Source of the DNA: Phycisphaerales bacterium
GTDB lineage: Bacteria > Planctomycetota > Phycisphaerae > Phycisphaerales > UBA1924
Direction: 5' to 3'
Assembly (NCBI GenBank): GCA_013360675.1
Contig: JABWBB010000009.1
Span: 1 to 64,000, forward strand
DNA: 64,000 nt
Position 1 is the stretch's first letter. Each line of letters opens with the position of its first letter. Both the position numbers and the translations under genes were made by a program. The notes under the pieces are model-generated. The model did not search any database and was not told the origin of the DNA. It was given only the letters and a program-made list of their open reading frames with translations. This document shows, piece by piece, positions 42,942 to 53,225 of this stretch.

Positions 42942-43583
42942 TCAGGCGGCCTTGGCGGGACGTGATTGGATCGCGAAGGCCCCCGCGGCGAGGATCGCGC
43001 CCACGAAGGGACCGGCGAGGTAGAGCCACACGTGCGACAGCGACGAGCCGCCACGGATCGCGTCGATGGCGCACAGGCCCACGCCCACGGCGGGGTTGTA
43101 GGCCCCGCCCGAGATCGAGCCGCCCGCGAAAGCGCCCGCCATGACGGTCAGGCCGATCGCCACGCCGTAGTACGAGTTGCCCCTGGTCGAGGGCGTGCAG
43201 GCGACATTGAGCACAACCAGAACGAGGGCGAAGGTGAACAGGATCTCGTTGAGCAGGGCGGCCATGTTGTCGGCGGTGGTGGGGGCCGGGGCGGGGTGCT
43301 CACCCGTGAGGACAAGGGCGACCGCGCCCGCGGCGACGCCGCCCACAACCTGCGCGATCATGTAGGGCACAAGGTTGCGCCCGGGCATGTTCCGGGTGAG
43401 GAACGCGCCCAGCGAGACGGCGGGGTTGTAGTGGGCACCGCTGACGTGCCCGCCCATGTAGACCATCGCGATGAGCACCACGCCGATGGCCAGCGGGGCC
43501 ATGGCGCCCGCGTGCGTCACGCTCAGCGCGATGGTCAGGACAAGGAAGAACGTGCCCAGGAACTCGGTCAGCAGCTTGCCCAT
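42942..43583 (-). CDS. Aquaporin/MIP-family channel lacking the NPA-Arg
   Basis: The protein has 213 aa with six membrane helices and both NPA half-helices: N53-P54-A55 (HYNPAVSL) and N163-P164-A165 (AYNPAVGV). It forms a channel for water or small neutral solutes. The Arg that normally follows the second NPA in the selectivity filter is Val166, so a wider or different selectivity than AqpZ or GlpF is likely. A GGAGAG site precedes the ATG at 43581-43583. It stands alone between the repeat region and a PEP-CTERM gene. Confidence 0.9.
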   Translation of the reverse strand: MGKLLTEFLGTFFLVLTIALSVTHAGAMAPLAIGVVLIAMVYMGGHVSGAHYNPAVSLGAFLTRNMPGRNLVPYMIAQVVGGVAAGAVALVLTGEHPAPAPTTADNMAALLNEILFTFALVLVVLNVACTPSTRGNSYYGVAIGLTVMAGAFAGGSISGGAYNPAVGVGLCAIDAIRGGSSLSHVWLYLAGPFVGAILAAGAFAIQSRPAKAA

Positions 43584-43644
43584 GAGGCTCTCCGGGAGGG
43601 GTTATCGCCAGTCTACACGCTGGCGCGGCGATCCGTCGGGCGCG

Positions 43645-43672
43645 AAAAAAACCCGACGAGTTGTCGCCGGGT
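43645..43672 (-). terminator. Terminator of the PEP-CTERM gene
   Basis: A 9-base stem (43651-43659 with 43664-43672, one mismatch) with loop GTTG is followed on the minus strand by seven T residues (complement of 43645-43651). It lies 29 bases beyond the stop at 43701. Confidence 0.85.
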
Positions 43673-43700
43673 GGCTGCAAGCAGGGATGGAGGATCGGGA

Positions 43701-44324
43701 TCAGCGCCGACGGCGTGCGAGAAGCGGGGCCGCGCCGATCAGGAGGCCCAACGAGGCGGGGGTGGGGATGAGGACGAGCGAGACATTGTCGAGGTACCCG
43801 CCGGTGGAACCGGCACTGCCGCGGTCTTCGAAGCGGAGAAGGGTGAGCGAACTGGGCGAGGTGACCTGAAGGCTGTAGTTGGTCCAGTTGAGATTGCCCA
43901 CTGTGGAATCGTCGCCGCTGGCGATGCCCACCAGATTGCCACCGAAATAGACGCCGATGTCGGACTCGGTGGAGCCGGGCGTCTCGAACGGATCCGGTGC
44001 GTAATCGAAGGAAAGGAGGTATGTCGCGCCGGGGGTGGTGGGGACACGCTGCTCAATGAAGAAGCCTCGTGAGGATTCGATGTTGATGTATTGCAGGCCG
44101 TGCGAGGCTTCCCACGCGCCCGGCCGATCCACGGCACCGACCATGAATGGGTGAGTCCAGCCGGTGAAGCCATTGGCGCCGACGAAGGTGTACCAGTAGA
44201 TCCCAAGGCCGTCGTCGCTCAGGTTGGTCAGTGCCGGATCCTCGAACGAGCCATTCACCACGATGTTGGCGCTTGCCAACGGGCACGCCGCCGCGATGGC
44301 GGCCAGAGCCATGTACTTCTTCAT
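43701..44324 (-). CDS. PEP-CTERM sorting-domain protein, exported
   Basis: The protein has 207 aa with a signal peptide (ending PLASA, about residue 19). The domain beginning NIVVNGSFEDP is a galactose-binding-like sandwich as in DUF642-like proteins, with a typical FTGWT stretch. The C-terminus IPTPASLGLLIGAAPLLA plus RRRR is a PEP-CTERM-type signal (Pro-containing motif, membrane segment, basic end) that an exosortase would process. An AAGGGG site precedes the ATG. The exosortase gene is not in the window. Confidence 0.85.
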   Translation of the reverse strand: MKKYMALAAIAAACPLASANIVVNGSFEDPALTNLSDDGLGIYWYTFVGANGFTGWTHPFMVGAVDRPGAWEASHGLQYINIESSRGFFIEQRVPTTPGATYLLSFDYAPDPFETPGSTESDIGVYFGGNLVGIASGDDSTVGNLNWTNYSLQVTSPSSLTLLRFEDRGSAGSTGGYLDNVSLVLIPTPASLGLLIGAAPLLARRRR

Positions 44325-44464
44325 CGATCAACCCCTTGAGGACGAATCACTTGACGTCCAATAGGGAATCTGCCCCATAAAAAACTGGGGGCCACGAAAT
44401 CGTCAAAAAAGATAACCATGACGGGATAGCTGCGGTTCTCGGACGCACGTCGCGGCGAGGCCGA

Positions 44465-46447
<1,983 letters not shown>

Positions 46448-46745
46448 CGTGGCTGGGGTGCTCTGGATCGGGGTGCGAACGCGCGAGAGGTCTGCTCGTG
46501 GCTGAACCTGGGCGCGGCCTTGATCAGGGGCCATGGGTGCGCCGTCGGACAAGTGGCCCATGCGCCGTCGCTCGCACGCGTGCGTCGGATGCGGTCGATC
46601 GACCACGACCACCCGCCCGGCACCGTCGAGCCCCTGTCCGTGCCACGCCCGGGATCACGTCCCGCACGCCGCATCGGCGCCACCACCACACAAAAGATAA
46701 CGCGCCCGCGGCCCGGGACAAGTGCCAAGGGCCCTCGATCCGCGA

Positions 46746-48119
46746 TTAGGGCTCGGACTCGGGGCGCGACTCGTCGGGGTTGGCCGGGGCCGGCTCGGGG
46801 ATCGAACTGGGCGTCGCCGGCTCGATCCGCACGCGCGTCACCCGCGTGGGCTCGGCCATGAGCACCGTCACGCGCACGCCGTCGGCCGCGAAACTCTCGC
46901 CCTTGAGCGGGATCCGCCCGAGCGTGACGGTGACAAACCCCCCCAGCGTGTCGTAATCCTCGCTCTCGGGGATCTCGATGCCCAGGCTGCGCAGTTCGGC
47001 GTTGACGTCGTCGATGTAGGCGCGGGCGTCGGCCTCGGCGGTGCGCTGGGCGGGCAGAACTTTGATCTCGGGGCTCTCGTCGTTCCCGGACTCGTACTCG
47101 TCCTGGATGTCGCCAAAGACCTCTTCGACGATGTCCTCGATGGTGACCAGCCCCGCCGTCCCCCCGAACTCGTCGGCGACGATGGCGATGTGGACGCGTT
47201 TCTTGAGCAGTTCGGTGAGCAGTTCCCGGATGGTCTTGGTCTCGGGGACGAAGAGGGCGGGGCGGGCGACGGCGCGCAGGTCGAAGGTCCGCCCGCCGCG
47301 CGAGCCCCCGGCGTGATCGCCCGCCAGCCACTTCATGAGATCCTTGACGTAGAAGATGCCCACGATGTGGTCGAGATCGCCCTCGTAGACGGGGATGCGG
47401 CTGTGCCCGACGTTGCGGATGGTCTTGGCCACCTCGCTCAGGTCGTTGGAGAACTCCATCGCCTCGATGTCGATGCGCGGGGTCATGACCTGGGCGACGG
47501 TCTTGTCGCGGAACTTGACCACCGCCTCGATCATGTCGCGCTCGACGCGGTCGAACTGGCCCTCTTCGCTCGCCTCCTCGACCACCGACAGGATTTCGTC
47601 CTGCAGCGCCTCGGCCTCGTCCTGGTCGCCCTTGCCCGAGAGGCGGCGGACGGCTTCATCCATCACCCGGGCGACGGCCTGGAAGGGGCGCGACAGGATG
47701 TAGGCCAGGCGGATTACGGGAGACCAAGCGTAGACCGTGGCCTCGCCCGCGTGACGGGCGATCGCCGTGGGCAGCACCACGCCAAAGAGCCACAGCAGCA
47801 GCGACGCGACGCCTACACCGAGGAAGCCGTCGATGGGCGTGGGCGAGGGCTCGCCGCGTATGTTCGAGATCCAGAGCACCAGCGCGATGGCGACGACCAG
47901 GGTGCAGACGATGCGGGGCAGGGCGATCGCCGTGGCGTGCCCGTCGACGTCGCCCAGGATCTGCTCCACGCGGGCGCTGCCGTTAGGCTTGTTGCGGATG
48001 ACGGCGATCTCTTCAAGCGCGGCGCGCGAGAGATCACGCAGGGATTGGAAGAGCGTCGAGAAGACGGCCCCACCCGCCAGCGCCGCGATGGCCACGACAA
48101 TCCAGAGATCAGGACTCAA
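46746..48119 (-). CDS. CNNM/HlyC-CorC family membrane protein with CBS pair
   Basis: The protein has 457 aa. An N-terminal CNNM-like membrane region (about 1-160, three or four helices) is followed by a CBS pair (about 200-335; VMTPRIDIEAM and HIAIVADEFGGTAGLVT are typical) and a C-terminal CorC/HlyC domain (about 355-435). These proteins act in Mg2+ or Co2+ export. TTG at 48119 is the likely start: GGAGG lies 8-9 bases upstream, and the TTG overlaps the ybeY stop (TTGA), which indicates coupling. The longer frame upstream overlaps ybeY entirely. Confidence 0.86.
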   Translation of the reverse strand: MSPDLWIVVAIAALAGGAVFSTLFQSLRDLSRAALEEIAVIRNKPNGSARVEQILGDVDGHATAIALPRIVCTLVVAIALVLWISNIRGEPSPTPIDGFLGVGVASLLLWLFGVVLPTAIARHAGEATVYAWSPVIRLAYILSRPFQAVARVMDEAVRRLSGKGDQDEAEALQDEILSVVEEASEEGQFDRVERDMIEAVVKFRDKTVAQVMTPRIDIEAMEFSNDLSEVAKTIRNVGHSRIPVYEGDLDHIVGIFYVKDLMKWLAGDHAGGSRGGRTFDLRAVARPALFVPETKTIRELLTELLKKRVHIAIVADEFGGTAGLVTIEDIVEEVFGDIQDEYESGNDESPEIKVLPAQRTAEADARAYIDDVNAELRSLGIEIPESEDYDTLGGFVTVTLGRIPLKGESFAADGVRVTVLMAEPTRVTRVRIEPATPSSIPEPAPANPDESRPESEP

Positions 48120-48703
48120 CCGGGCGTACCTCCGCCGTGCGCCGTGTCCGTTCCGCCCGAGCGTTGGGACCCGTCCGCACACCCACTGCCACGCGTGTAG
48201 ACCGCCCCGACCCCCAGCGCACGGAGGATTCGATCCTCCTCCGCATGCATGGCCAGGGCCTGATCCTCCGCGTGGTCGTCGTGCCCGATGCAGTGCAGCA
48301 CGCCGTGCACGAGATAGAGAAGCAACTCGTGCTCCACAGGGTATCCGCCCGGCCCCGCGTGACGCCTTGCCTCATCAAGGCAGACCACGATATCCGTATC
48401 AATGACGAACATATTACTGTCATTTACCGAATCGGTGGGCTGGGGAGGGGTATCCCGCAAGTCGAACGTCAGCACGTCGGTGGTGCCCTCGATGCCGGTG
48501 TGGCGCACGTGCAGGGCGGACATCTCGGCGTCACCCACCACGCGGGCGCGCAACTCTCCCGTCGTGTGCATCAGCCCCAGGGCCGCCGCCGCCTGGTCGT
48601 GCAGCCAGATCAGGGCCCGGGGCGTAAGTGCGCCGGTGGAATCGAGGATCTCGACCGTTGCCGGCTGGGGCGGGTCGGGTTGGAGGGGGTCGGGCTGAGG
48701 CAT
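48116..48703 (-). CDS. ybeY: Endoribonuclease YbeY (16S rRNA maturation)
   Basis: The protein has 195 aa. The zinc motif HGVLHCIGHDDH (about residues 139-150) is complete for YbeY, a single-strand endoribonuclease needed for 16S rRNA 3'-end maturation and ribosome quality control. The C-terminal 40 residues after the family core are Gly-rich and variable. The ATG at 48701-48703 overlaps the stop of the upstream lipid kinase (ATGA-type), and its own stop overlaps the CNNM start, so three genes are translationally coupled. YbeY beside a CNNM/CorC gene is a common bacterial arrangement. Confidence 0.93.
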   Translation of the reverse strand: MPQPDPLQPDPPQPATVEILDSTGALTPRALIWLHDQAAAALGLMHTTGELRARVVGDAEMSALHVRHTGIEGTTDVLTFDLRDTPPQPTDSVNDSNMFVIDTDIVVCLDEARRHAGPGGYPVEHELLLYLVHGVLHCIGHDDHAEDQALAMHAEEDRILRALGVGAVYTRGSGCADGSQRSGGTDTAHGGGTPG

Positions 48704-49590
48704 CAGGCCACGGACTGTACGGGGCGCAGGATGCGGATCGCGCCCGGCAGCACGCCGATCGAGAGGTCGAGGCCGCCCAGGGCCTGAGGGATTGGCTCGC
48801 CGTCGGCCTGGGCGTGGGCGCCGGCGTCGGCCGTGATGCGGAAAGTCTTGCCGCGCAAACGCACGATCGATTCGTTGGTGCGCGAGGCCCGAGCTAAGCG
48901 AGGCAACAGGGACAGGGCGAGCGAGCCCTCGATGAAGGCCAGATCGAGCACGCCGTCGGCGGGGTGTGCATCGGGGGCGGGGTTGAGCCCCAGGGCGTAC
49001 ATCGCGCAGTTGGCCACGACCGCCAGGCCCGGACGGGCCAGCACCGCGGGCTGGGCATCGACCTCGATCGTGAGGGGGTACACCGCCGGCCCGAGCAGTT
49101 CGGCCAGGATGTGCGGGGCGTAGGACAGACGGTGGATCGGCCCGCGACGGCGACGGCTGAGGCGCGCGAGGATCGAGGCATCGGGTCCGACGCTGACCAT
49201 GAGGGCGGCGGGTTCGTCCACGCCTGCGCTCCGCACGCGCATCAGATCGATGGGCGTGAATCGAGGTTCGCGCAGTGCGGCGGCAAGAACCTCCGGGCCG
49301 CCCATCGAAAACTCGCGCGAGAAGAGATTCTCGGTGCCCAGGGGCAGGTGGTAGAGCGCCGCGCGCGATTCGATGAGGGCGGGGAGCGAGCGGTGCACGG
49401 TGCCGTCGCCCCCGGCGACCACGAGCAGCGTGCCGGGGTCGAGCAGCCCCGCGAGGGTGGGGGTGTCGGGGCGGGGCGGCGCGGGCTGCACCTCGTGCCC
49501 GTCGGCGCGGAGTGATTCGGCGGCGAAGCGGGCGATGCGGGCGGCCCGCCCGCGCCCTGAGCCGGGGTTGTGGAGGATGACGATGCGCAC
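48703..49590 (-). CDS. Diacylglycerol/sphingosine kinase-family lipid kinase
   Basis: The protein has 295 aa. GGDGTVHR (residues 60-67) is the nucleotide-binding signature of DAGK-catalytic proteins, preceded by NPGSGRGRA (residues 8-16), as in YegS/DgkB. It probably phosphorylates a lipid head group at the membrane; the lipid is unknown. It starts the leftward operon with ybeY and the CNNM gene, and is divergent from the amidohydrolase with 47 bases between starts. Confidence 0.87.
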   Translation of the reverse strand: MRIVILHNPGSGRGRAARIARFAAESLRADGHEVQPAPPRPDTPTLAGLLDPGTLLVVAGGDGTVHRSLPALIESRAALYHLPLGTENLFSREFSMGGPEVLAAALREPRFTPIDLMRVRSAGVDEPAALMVSVGPDASILARLSRRRRGPIHRLSYAPHILAELLGPAVYPLTIEVDAQPAVLARPGLAVVANCAMYALGLNPAPDAHPADGVLDLAFIEGSLALSLLPRLARASRTNESIVRLRGKTFRITADAGAHAQADGEPIPQALGGLDLSIGVLPGAIRILRPVQSVA

Positions 49591-49637
49591 GAACCGGGAT
49601 GATATGGGAGCCCCAGGCTCGCCCCATAGAATCCCCC

Positions 49638-50840
49638 ATGCCCACGCCCTCGGATCTCAAGGCCCGCGTCGAGCGGGAGCTGGCGTCGATCGTCGCGATC
49701 CGCCACGATCTGCACCAGCACCCGGAACTCTCGTTCCAGGAATCGCGCACGAGCGGCGTGGTGCAGCGCGAACTGGGCGCCCTGGGGATCGAGTTCAAGG
49801 CCGGGCTGGGCGGCGGCACCGGGGTCGTGGGCTATCTGCCCCCGAGCAACGGCGCGAGCGAGCCGGGCGTGGCGCTGCGGGCCGACATGGATGCTCTGCC
49901 CATCGAGGAACGCACAGGGTTGGAATATGCCTCGCGCACCAAGGGCGTGATGCACGCCTGCGGACACGACGGGCACACGGCGATCTTGATCGGGGCGGCC
50001 AAGGTGCTGAGCAAGGTTGAACGGCCGCGCGGGGTCACGCTGGTCTTCCAGCCCGCCGAGGAGGGGGGCGGGGGCGCGGACGTGATGTGCCGCGAGGGGG
50101 CTCTGGCGGGCGCGAAGGGGGGCGGCGTGGGCACGGCACCCGCGCGGATCTACGGGCTGCACGGCTGGCCGCAGGTCGAGTTGGGCACGGTCGTGACCCG
50201 GCCCGGCCCGCTGCTGGCGGCGGTGGATGACTTTGACGTGACGATCGTGGGGCGCCAGGCGCACGGGGCGTACCCGCACCAGGGCGTGGACCCGATCGTG
50301 TGCGCGGCGCAGGTGGTGACGGCGCTGCAGACCATCGCCAGCCGCAGCGTGGGCCCGCTCGACAGCGTGGTGGTGAGTGTGGGGGCGATCCACGCGGGAA
50401 CGGCGAACAACATCATCCCGGGCGAGGTGCGGCTGATCGGGACGGTGCGCTCGCTGCGGGCCGAGGTTCGGGCGCTGGCGAAGACGCGGTTTGTCGAGAT
50501 CGTCGAGGGGACAAGCCGTGCGTGCGGGTGCGGGGCGAAGATCGACTATCACGAGGGGTACCCGGTGACGGCGAACGACCCCGAGGCGACCGAGCGATTC
50601 CTCGCCATCGCGCGCGAGGCGATTGGACCTGGCGCGGTGGGCATCGCCCCCGAGCCGACGATGGGGGGCGAGGATTTCGCCTATTACGGCGCACACGCCC
50701 GGGCGTGTTTCTTCTTCTTGGGCGTCAAGCCCGCGGGGGCGGCGGGCTACCCGAACCTGCATCAGCCCGAGTACGACTTCAACGACGCGGCGATCCCGCT
50801 GGGCGTCGAGCTCATGACACGCCTGGCCCTCGAAGGCTGA
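49638..50840 (+). CDS. M20-family amidohydrolase/peptidase (HipO-like)
   Basis: The protein has 400 aa. Metal ligands occur in ACGHDGH (C108, H110, H113), the catalytic PAEEGG follows (about 145), then a ligand His (GLHGWP, about 175) and a lid dimerisation domain (about 190-300). This is the M20D group of N-acyl amino acid amidohydrolases (hippurate hydrolase, indole-acetyl hydrolase). The exact substrate is unknown. The ATG at 49638 lies at the family N-terminus. No signal peptide is present. Confidence 0.93.
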   Translation: MPTPSDLKARVERELASIVAIRHDLHQHPELSFQESRTSGVVQRELGALGIEFKAGLGGGTGVVGYLPPSNGASEPGVALRADMDALPIEERTGLEYASRTKGVMHACGHDGHTAILIGAAKVLSKVERPRGVTLVFQPAEEGGGGADVMCREGALAGAKGGGVGTAPARIYGLHGWPQVELGTVVTRPGPLLAAVDDFDVTIVGRQAHGAYPHQGVDPIVCAAQVVTALQTIASRSVGPLDSVVVSVGAIHAGTANNIIPGEVRLIGTVRSLRAEVRALAKTRFVEIVEGTSRACGCGAKIDYHEGYPVTANDPEATERFLAIAREAIGPGAVGIAPEPTMGGEDFAYYGAHARACFFFLGVKPAGAAGYPNLHQPEYDFNDAAIPLGVELMTRLALEG

Positions 50841-50864
50841 ACCCACGGATACAGGAGAACAACC

Positions 50865-51749
50865 ATGAAAATCGTCAAGCGGCTACTGGTGATCGGCGTG
50901 ATGCTGGTGTTGATCGTGGTGGGCCTGGTGATCGTCGGGCTGACGCGCGTGGACGCGCTGGCCAAGGCCGCCGTCGAGAAGGGCGGGACGTATGCGCTGG
51001 GCGTGAACACCACGCTCGACAGCGCGGACGTGGGGCTGCTCAAGGGCACGTTCGCGATGAGCGGGCTCGAAGTGGCCAACCCGTCGGGGTATGCGTCGAA
51101 GCATTTCATGTCGCTGGGACAGGGGTCGGTGGCGGTGGATGCGGGGTCGCTGCGTGCGACGACCATCACGTTGCCACACCTGACGCTGGGGGACCTTGAC
51201 GTCCGCCTCGAGAAGAATGCCCAGGGCTCGAACTACCAGGTGATCCTGGACAACCTGAAGAAGCTGCAGGGCGAGTCGGCCAAGCCGGCGACGTCGAACG
51301 ACACGAAGCTGGTGATCGAGAAACTGACGATCTCGAACGTGACGGTGAGCGTGGACCTGCTGGGCCTGCCCGGCGGATCGACCCGCGCGACGATCCCGAT
51401 CAAGGAGATCAGCCTCACGAACGTGGGCAAGACGGGCACGGGCGTGGCGGATTCGGGCGTGACGATCGGGCAGCTCGCGGGGATCATCGTGCAGGCGATC
51501 ATGGCCGCCACGGTCGAGAACGCGGGCGATCTGCTCCCGACCGACGTGCTGGGTGACATGAGCGCGCGCCTCGCGGACCTGGGCTCGATCAAGGACCTGG
51601 GGCTCGAGGTCGTGGGGGGCGTAACGGGGAAGGTCGAGCAGATCGCGGGCGAGGCGGGCAAGAAAGTTGAGCAGGCCGCCGATGAACTCAAGAAGGGCGT
51701 GGAGAAGATCGGCGAGGGCCTGGGCGACCTGATCCCCGGGAAGAAGTGA
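50865..51749 (+). CDS. AsmA-like membrane-anchored protein
   Basis: The protein has 294 aa with one N-terminal transmembrane segment (about 7-26) and a beta-rich periplasmic domain; VEKGGTYALGVNTTLDSADVG (split here as about residues 37-57) and repeated 'strand-DLxVRL' patterns are typical of AsmA-type proteins thought to handle lipids or outer-membrane assembly. The last 40 residues form a charged amphipathic helix (KVEQIAGEAGKKVEQAAD). AGGAGA precedes the ATG. Assignment to AsmA is by pattern only. Confidence 0.7.
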   Translation: MKIVKRLLVIGVMLVLIVVGLVIVGLTRVDALAKAAVEKGGTYALGVNTTLDSADVGLLKGTFAMSGLEVANPSGYASKHFMSLGQGSVAVDAGSLRATTITLPHLTLGDLDVRLEKNAQGSNYQVILDNLKKLQGESAKPATSNDTKLVIEKLTISNVTVSVDLLGLPGGSTRATIPIKEISLTNVGKTGTGVADSGVTIGQLAGIIVQAIMAATVENAGDLLPTDVLGDMSARLADLGSIKDLGLEVVGGVTGKVEQIAGEAGKKVEQAADELKKGVEKIGEGLGDLIPGKK

Positions 51750-51760
51750 TCGCGCCGTGA

Positions 51761-52141
51761 CTACCGCTTCAGGAGCGGCGAGTGCGCCAACGCATCCAGC
51801 GTCGCCAGCGTGGTTGCCACGGGGATGTTGCGCACGGCGGCGACGCGCAGCAGGGCCTTGACATCGGGGTCGTGCGGCAGCGGGCTGAGCGGGTCCCAGA
51901 TGAAGACGAGCAGATCGATGGTTCCCTCGACGATCGCCGCCCCGATCTGGAGGTCGCCCCCCAGCGGGCCCGAGGCGTAGGTGGTCACGTCGAGTTCAAG
52001 CTCGCGCTGCAGCAGCCCGCCGGTGGTGGCGGTGGCGACGAGTGTGTGCGGGGCGAGGATCGCCCGATTGGCGCGGGCCCAGGCGAGCAGGTCGTCCTTC
52101 TTGTGGTCGTGGGCGACGAGCGCGATGCGAAGCGACTTCAT
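51761..52141 (-). CDS. mgsA: Methylglyoxal synthase
   Basis: The protein has 126 aa and forms methylglyoxal from dihydroxyacetone phosphate. The phosphate-binding [10 protein letters not shown] (about 58-67) and the catalytic Asp region [20 protein letters not shown] (about 80-99) are intact. It lacks the longer C-terminus of E. coli MgsA (152 aa), as other short bacterial versions do. GAGGAAAC precedes the ATG. The ATG overlaps the stop of the upstream DNA methyltransferase (ATGA). Confidence 0.93.
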   Translation of the reverse strand: MKSLRIALVAHDHKKDDLLAWARANRAILAPHTLVATATTGGLLQRELELDVTTYASGPLGGDLQIGAAIVEGTIDLLVFIWDPLSPLPHDPDVKALLRVAAVRNIPVATTLATLDALAHSPLLKR

Positions 52142-53073
52142 GTTTCCTCCGCGTCCGTGCTCGAGCCGCCGGGGCGCTTGATCGCGCGGCGTTTGGGGAA
52201 GATCGCGCTGCTCTCGGCGGGGGCGTCGAGCGAACGCACGGGCCCCTTGATGATGCGATCCACGGCACGCTTGGCGTTCTCGATCGAGAACTCGACGCCC
52301 ACGAATCGACGCTTGAGGTTGTGCGCGACGACGCCCGTGGTGCCGCTTCCCAGGAAGGGATCGAGCACCAGGTCGCCGGGGTTCGAGCAGGCGCGGATCA
52401 CGCGGGCGAGGTAGACCTCGGGGAGTTGGTTGTCGTGATAGCCGCGGCGTTCCTTGTTGTTCCCCTGCACGCGCCCCCAGTATTTGCCATACCAGACGTC
52501 CATGGGCAGGCGATGGCCCGGGGGCATCCCGTCGCGTTTTTCGAGCGTGCGCGGATCGCCATAGATCGAGAGACGATCCGAGGGTTCGAGGATCTCGGCG
52601 GCGTTCCAGGTGTGTTTGGCGCCGGGCTTGATGAAGTAGAGGGCGTGGACCTTGCTGTTGATGAAGCGTCCCGTGGCGTTCTGCCCGAAGCGGTAGTGCC
52701 ACACGCACCAGTTCTGCAGAGTCATGCTCCGCGTGCGCTTGAGGTGAACGACGATCTCGGCGGCCCAGTCGTCGGGGATGTTGATCCAGAACGACCCGCC
52801 GGGCTTGAGAGCCCCGTGGCACAGGTCGATCCAGTCGTAGGTGAAGCGGAGGTAGTCATCCTCGGGGAGGGCGTCGTCCCATTGGTCGTACGCGCGGTTC
52901 CAGTTGAAGGGGGGGTCGGCGAAGATGAGATCAAACGCCGCGGCTTTCACCTCGGGCAGCGTGGGCAGGACCTGGCGGCAGTCGCCCACGTGCACCGCGA
53001 CGCCCTCGGGGGGGTTGAGGGCGGCTGGGCCGGGGGCCTTGGAACGCTTGGGGCGGCTGGGAACGCGGGTCAC
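52138..53073 (-). CDS. DNA (adenine or cytosine-N4) methyltransferase, beta-type motif order
   Basis: The protein has 311 aa. Motif IV DPPF (residues 53-56) comes before the SAM motif DPFLGSGT (from residue 238), the order of beta-class amino methyltransferases such as HinfI/CcrM. The DPPF form fits N6-adenine methylation, although N4-cytosine is not excluded. No restriction endonuclease gene is adjacent, so it is probably a solitary methyltransferase. GTG at 53071-53073 is the likely start; longer frames upstream include no homology. It is coupled to mgsA. Confidence 0.86.
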   Translation of the reverse strand: MTRVPSRPKRSKAPGPAALNPPEGVAVHVGDCRQVLPTLPEVKAAAFDLIFADPPFNWNRAYDQWDDALPEDDYLRFTYDWIDLCHGALKPGGSFWINIPDDWAAEIVVHLKRTRSMTLQNWCVWHYRFGQNATGRFINSKVHALYFIKPGAKHTWNAAEILEPSDRLSIYGDPRTLEKRDGMPPGHRLPMDVWYGKYWGRVQGNNKERRGYHDNQLPEVYLARVIRACSNPGDLVLDPFLGSGTTGVVAHNLKRRFVGVEFSIENAKRAVDRIIKGPVRSLDAPAESSAIFPKRRAIKRPGGSSTDAEET

Positions 53074-53225
53074 GGCCCCAGCGTAGCGGGGCGGGCTCGT
53101 TCGCGCCAGCGCCCCTAGGATCATGGGCCAAGAGGCTTGCCCCCTGTTTTTGCCGGGTTCACCGGCGGCGATCGATCCGGGGCGGGCCAGCGGCCAGGTA
53201 TCCATTGACGACGCAAAGCCATCCA

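Noticed and set aside
42662-43144. Rightward open frame over the repeat region
   Set aside because: Its translation repeats itself (TTRRADASG and GTRASVL twice) because it runs over the REP-like repeats; no gene feature is present.
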